A stretch of DNA of 33,112 nucleotides from Bacteroidales bacterium. GTDB lineage: Bacteria; Bacteroidota; Bacteroidia; Bacteroidales; P3. Positions 29,708 to 33,112 of the stretch are shown in pieces; positions within the stretch are counted from its first letter, which is position 1; each line of letters opens with the position of its first letter. The translations under genes were made by a program, and so were the position numbers. The notes under the pieces were generated by a model. That model had not been told where the DNA came from. It saw nothing but the letters and a program-made list of their open reading frames with translations, and did not search any database. The stretch is from positions 1 through 33,112 of the forward strand of contig JAFVBF010000006.1 in assembly GCA_017480145.1 (NCBI GenBank), in the 5' to 3' direction.

Positions 29708-30775
29708 TTATAGCCTCTCCACCCATTCCTTAATGCGCTGTTCATCAGACAGACGACAGACAAGCAATGACTTATCACGATAAGCCACCAGACATCCCTC
29801 CATGCCTTGAACAATAGCTTCGACACCCTCCTCTATATTGATCACGCTACCATGCGTCTCCTCCAGCACGGCATGACCGCTGACAGCATTGTCATCATCA
29901 TCATGACGGGCATGGGCATACAGAGAACCATAGGTGCCAATATCACTCCAGCCGAAATCGGCAGGAATAGTATATCGACTCGGTGAATGCTCCATGACGC
30001 CATAGTCAATAGAGATATTCTGGCACTGAGCAAAATGGGAATCGATAAACGCCTGTTCCTGAGTAGTGCCAAACACACCTATCCCCTGGTCGAAAAGAGA
30101 CACCATGTCGGGCAGTTGCTGGCGGAAGGCCTGCATGATGCCCTGCATGGACCATATGAAGATGCCAGAGTTCCACAGGTAATTACCCGCTTCAAGGAAC
30201 CTACGGGCATTCTCTAAATCGGGTTTTTCCTTAAAACTGGACATTTCCACCACCTCTGCCCCGGACATGTTCATCTTTTCGGCAGCCACCTCTATATAGC
30301 CATAGCCTGTTTCAGGGCGCGTGGGGAGAATGCCTATCGTAAGCAAAGCCTCTGAATGCTCAGGCTGGCCCACAAAACCAAATCCTGTCTCGATGACACG
30401 TTGAAACTCGCGCTCATTGGTCACCAAGTGATCTGCTGGGGTAACAGCTATGACGGCATTGGGGCAAAGCGCCTTGATGTGGTAAGAAGCATAGGCTATG
30501 CAGGGCGCCGTGTTGCGGCGCAAAGGCTCGCATAGAACCTGACTTTCATCCAGTTCCGGCAGATGTTCCAGCACTAAATGTTTGTAGGCCACATTTGTCA
30601 CTACAACGAAGTTCCTAACTGGAACCACGGGCAGAAAACGTTCAAAGGTAGCACGAATAAAACTCTTGCCAGTACCCAGAATGTCCAAAAACTGTTTGGG
30701 ATAGTTGTTTTTGCTGAGAGGCCAAAAGCGGCTTCCGATGCCGCCAGCCATGATAATGCAGTATCTTTCGCTCAT
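29708..30775 (-). CDS. manC: Mannose-1-phosphate guanylyltransferase
   Basis: This 355-residue enzyme makes GDP-mannose from GTP and mannose-1-phosphate, for fucose and polysaccharide synthesis. The nucleotidyltransferase signature MAGGIGSRFWPLSKNNYPKQF lies at residues 9-29. VTPADHLV, GYGYIEVA and SFKEKPDLENARRF (about 185-198) are also typical. It lacks the fused isomerase domain of long ManC (about 470-480), matching the short Bacteroidetes form. No polysaccharide genes are adjacent. The symbol is by family; no biochemical specificity is proved. Confidence 0.9.
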   Translation of the reverse strand: MSERYCIIMAGGIGSRFWPLSKNNYPKQFLDILGTGKSFIRATFERFLPVVPVRNFVVVTNVAYKHLVLEHLPELDESQVLCEPLRRNTAPCIAYASYHIKALCPNAVIAVTPADHLVTNEREFQRVIETGFGFVGQPEHSEALLTIGILPTRPETGYGYIEVAAEKMNMSGAEVVEMSSFKEKPDLENARRFLEAGNYLWNSGIFIWSMQGIMQAFRQQLPDMVSLFDQGIGVFGTTQEQAFIDSHFAQCQNISIDYGVMEHSPSRYTIPADFGWSDIGTYGSLYAHARHDDDDNAVSGHAVLEETHGSVINIEEGVEAIVQGMEGCLVAYRDKSLLVCRLSDEQRIKEWVERL

Positions 30776-30829
30776 AGCGTAGAAGTATTAAAAAAAGAGC
30801 CTTACGGCACTCCAAACCCAAATGAGATG

Positions 30830-30837
30830 CAAATTTA
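30830..30837 (-). promoter_or_regulatory. -7 element of the mannose guanylyltransferase gene
   Basis: On the minus strand this is TAAATTTG, an exact TAnnTTTG match, 54 bp before ATG 30775. It is back to back with the trpS element. Confidence 0.55.
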
Positions 30838-30881
30838 CAACAATAGTTTGATACCGACAGAGCCACGTCAAAAAATAATCG

Positions 30882-30889
30882 TACTTTTG
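30882..30889 (+). promoter_or_regulatory. -7 element of the trpS gene
   Basis: TACTTTTG matches TAnnTTTG exactly and is followed by CA, 24 bp before ATG 30914. Confidence 0.6.
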
Positions 30890-30913
30890 CACCCCTAACA
30901 TGAGTTTTTCGAT

Positions 30914-31912
30914 ATGAAGAAAGAGACTGTATGCAGCGGCATACGCCCCACGGGCAATCTCCATCTGGGCAACTATTTCGGTGCCCTGCGCAACTTTGTC
31001 AAGATGCAGGAAGAGTATGACTGCTACTTTTTCGTGGCCGACTACCACTCTCTGACCACCCACCCAACGCCAGGAAGCATCTATGACGATGCCAGCAAAA
31101 TCATGACGGCTTATCTGGCTGCAGGACTTGACCCTGACAAGGCCACCATCTACCTACAGAGCGACCTGCCCGAGACCATAGAACTGTATCTTTTTCTCAA
31201 CATGAACGCCTATCTGGGCGAATTGGAACGCGTGACCTCCTTTAAGGACAAGGTACGCCAGAATCCCAATAATGTCAATGCAGGACTGCTCACCTACCCC
31301 ACCCTCATGGCTGCCGACATTCTGATACACAAGGCCACCAAGGTGCCCGTAGGCAAAGATCAGGAACAACATTTAGAGATGACTCGCACATTTGGACAGC
31401 GCTTCAACAGCATGTATGGTGCCGAGGTCTTCCCGCTGCCGCAGGCCATTGGCTCTAACACAGGCCTGGTGAAGATTCCCGCCCTCAATGGAGCAGGCAA
31501 GATGGGAAAAAGCGAAGGCGAGGCCAGCACTATCTTCCTCACCGATGAACCCGATGTAATCCGCAAGAAAATCATGAAGGCCAAGAGCGACAGTGGCCCT
31601 ACCGAGATGAACCAGCAAAAACCCGAAGAGATAGCCAACCTCTTCCAACTGCTGAGCGTAGTCTCTACCCCTGACACGGTGGCCTACTTCGACGACCTAT
31701 ACAATCACTGCCAGATACGCTACGGCGACCTCAAAAAGCAACTGGCAGAAGACATGGTGGCTTTTGTCGAGCCCATACGCCAGCGTATTGCTGAATATGC
31801 CGCCAACAAAGACCTGCTCCGCCGTATCATGGACCAAGGCAAAGAGAAAGCCCACGAGAGTGCCCGCCGCACCCTTGACGAAGTCCGCCACATAATCGGC
31901 TATCGCAACTAA
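30914..31912 (+). CDS. trpS: Tryptophanyl-tRNA synthetase
   Basis: This 332-residue enzyme charges tRNA-Trp. The class I HIGH-type motif is PTGNLHLGNY (residues 12-21), and the KMSKS-type loop is KMGKS (196-200). AGLLTYPTLMAADILIHKATKVPVGKDQEQHLEMTR (about 122-157) is a strong family signature. The length matches bacterial TrpS (about 330). It has its own TACTTTTG promoter. An acyltransferase gene begins 11 bp after the stop and is probably co-transcribed. No T-box or trp leader is visible. Confidence 0.97.
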   Translation: MKKETVCSGIRPTGNLHLGNYFGALRNFVKMQEEYDCYFFVADYHSLTTHPTPGSIYDDASKIMTAYLAAGLDPDKATIYLQSDLPETIELYLFLNMNAYLGELERVTSFKDKVRQNPNNVNAGLLTYPTLMAADILIHKATKVPVGKDQEQHLEMTRTFGQRFNSMYGAEVFPLPQAIGSNTGLVKIPALNGAGKMGKSEGEASTIFLTDEPDVIRKKIMKAKSDSGPTEMNQQKPEEIANLFQLLSVVSTPDTVAYFDDLYNHCQIRYGDLKKQLAEDMVAFVEPIRQRIAEYAANKDLLRRIMDQGKEKAHESARRTLDEVRHIIGYRN

Positions 31913-31923
31913 CCATATTTCGC

Positions 31924-33045
31924 ATGAATGGCAGACGGTCTACAGAAACGCCGCACTACCTTCTTCTGGATGGGCTGCGCGGCATAGCAGCCCTCATGGT
32001 ATTGGGATACCATCTATTGGAAGCCGTGGCCTTTGCCGCTGGCAACCCTGAGCAAAAAATGTTCCACGGCTTTTTGGCCGTGGATTTCTTTCTCATTCTG
32101 TCTGGATTCGTGATGGGGCACGCCTACGACCAACGCTGGAGCAAGGGGATGTCCGTCAAAACTTTTTTTCGTCGCCGACTGAAACGCCTGCATCCGATGG
32201 TCATCATGGGGGTGATGTTGGGGCTTGTCATCTTCTGCCTGCAAGGCTGCCAACGATGGGACGGCACAGTAATGCCATGGCCAGTAATCGCCGTCGGCAC
32301 CCTACTATCTCTGCTACTACTACCCGTGCCAAGCGCCATTGAGTTAAGAGGCAATACCGAACTTTTCCCTCTCAACGGACCCCACTGGTCCCTCTTTTTC
32401 GAATATGTTTTCAATATCCTCTATGCCCTACTGCTACGTCACTTGAATACCAAGGTATTGAGCGTCTGGGTAGCCATGGCTGCCATTGCATTATTCGGCT
32501 ATGCATCCCTGCGTCCCGAAGGCTGCATAGCCTTCGGATGGTCGTCCGAAGGGACAAACCTGCTGGGAGGACTACTACGCGTTGGATTTGACTACCCCGC
32601 AGGTCTGCTACTGGCACGACTGTTTCGCCAACAGACAGTCAAACAAAATCCCACAACCACCCAAAACACCTTTCTCTGGCTTTCCATTGCTCTATGCGTA
32701 CTATTATGCATACCCAGCCTGGGCATGATGAATCCAGCTTATGAACTATGCTGCGTAGCCATTGCCTTTCCAGCAATAGTATGGATAGGGGCTAAAAGCA
32801 CCTGCGTCAGCAAGCGGGCCACCACCTATCGCCTACTGGGAGACATGTACTAGCCACTCTTTGCCAGTCACTACCCCCTTATATACCTATACATCGGATG
32901 GATAAACAATGATACCAACCCTTTAGGACCAACATGGGCAACCCCCATACTGATTGCCGTTCTTTCTATTATCATAGCCTATCTATGCATGCAATGGTAC
33001 GACCGACCCGTGCGCCAATGGCTCAGCCGTCAAAACCAAAGATAG
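31924..33045 (+). pseudogene. Membrane acyltransferase (acyltransferase-3 family) interrupted by an in-frame TAG
   Basis: From ATG 31924 the frame encodes 309 residues to a TAG at 32851, then continues open for 63 more codons to a TAG at 33043. The N-terminus has LDGLRGIAALMVLGYHLLEA, the acyltransferase-3 signature with its conserved histidine, and several membrane helices follow. The family normally ends DISYPLYxxHYP then two helices; here GDMY-stop-PLFASHYP and the last helices lie beyond the TAG. The stop replaces the conserved tyrosine, one base change from TAC or TAT. It is therefore a nonsense mutant, unless suppressed or a sequencing error. Related enzymes O-acylate surface sugars. 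Confidence 0.85.
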
Positions 33046-33112
33046 CCATAATAAAGACGAACCACCCACACCTCTTGTAATATACTATATCATAAACAAA
33101 AGGAAGTCGGCA

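Noticed and set aside
31924-33045. Possibility of a TAG-recoded genetic code
   Set aside because: Other genes use TAG as a normal stop (for example 7319, 12480 and the minus-strand gene ending at 6029), so a nonsense mutation is simpler.

Overview
The window looks like the chromosome of a Bacteroidales gut bacterium, probably Prevotellaceae-like, carrying most of the late region of a tailed-phage prophage. The host assignment rests on TAnnTTTG promoter -7 elements before most host genes, a CarboxypepD_reg/TonB-plug/beta-barrel outer-membrane protein, and overall gene content. The species is not determined.

Positions 1 to about 20,833 are prophage; its left end, including any integrase or replication genes, lies outside the window. 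A minus-strand trio (1912 down to 532, including a small-terminase-like gene) diverges from the plus-strand packaging and head genes: portal, large terminase, scaffold-like protein and major capsid protein. The two transcription units diverge from a 23-bp inverted repeat that gives both mRNAs almost the same leader. Small connector, fibre and appendage genes follow (9043-13347). Two adjacent fibre genes share an N-terminal anchor motif, and an orphaned fibre 3' end follows them. The lysis block holds a membrane/coiled-coil protein, an M15 peptidase endolysin and a one-protein spanin. A small HTH protein comes next.

Two accessory blocks follow. The first (15201-17424) has its own putative promoter and terminator and is visibly AT-richer. 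It encodes a soluble protein, a PIN-domain nuclease and a membrane-anchored protein; the two flanking proteins share motifs. It is the best candidate in the window for an undescribed defence or toxin-antitoxin-like system. The second (17513-20698) is a six-gene cassette of unknown function whose protein types resemble a gene set I recall from gut Firmicutes phages. It ends in a 19-bp-stem terminator, then a repeat-rich strip abutting the 3' end of tRNA-Ser(GGA), the likely integration site.

Host genes from tRNA-Ser onward are: a phosphate acetyl/butyryltransferase, a small PAS protein placed right after a terminator, a TonB-dependent-receptor-like protein, a solitary HsdR-N nuclease domain, an AraC regulator downstream of a flavodoxin/NTF2-like operon, an RpoE-like sigma factor, mannose-1-phosphate guanylyltransferase, TrpS, and an acyltransferase interrupted by an in-frame TAG.

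No CRISPR array, insertion sequence, reverse transcriptase or rRNA was seen.
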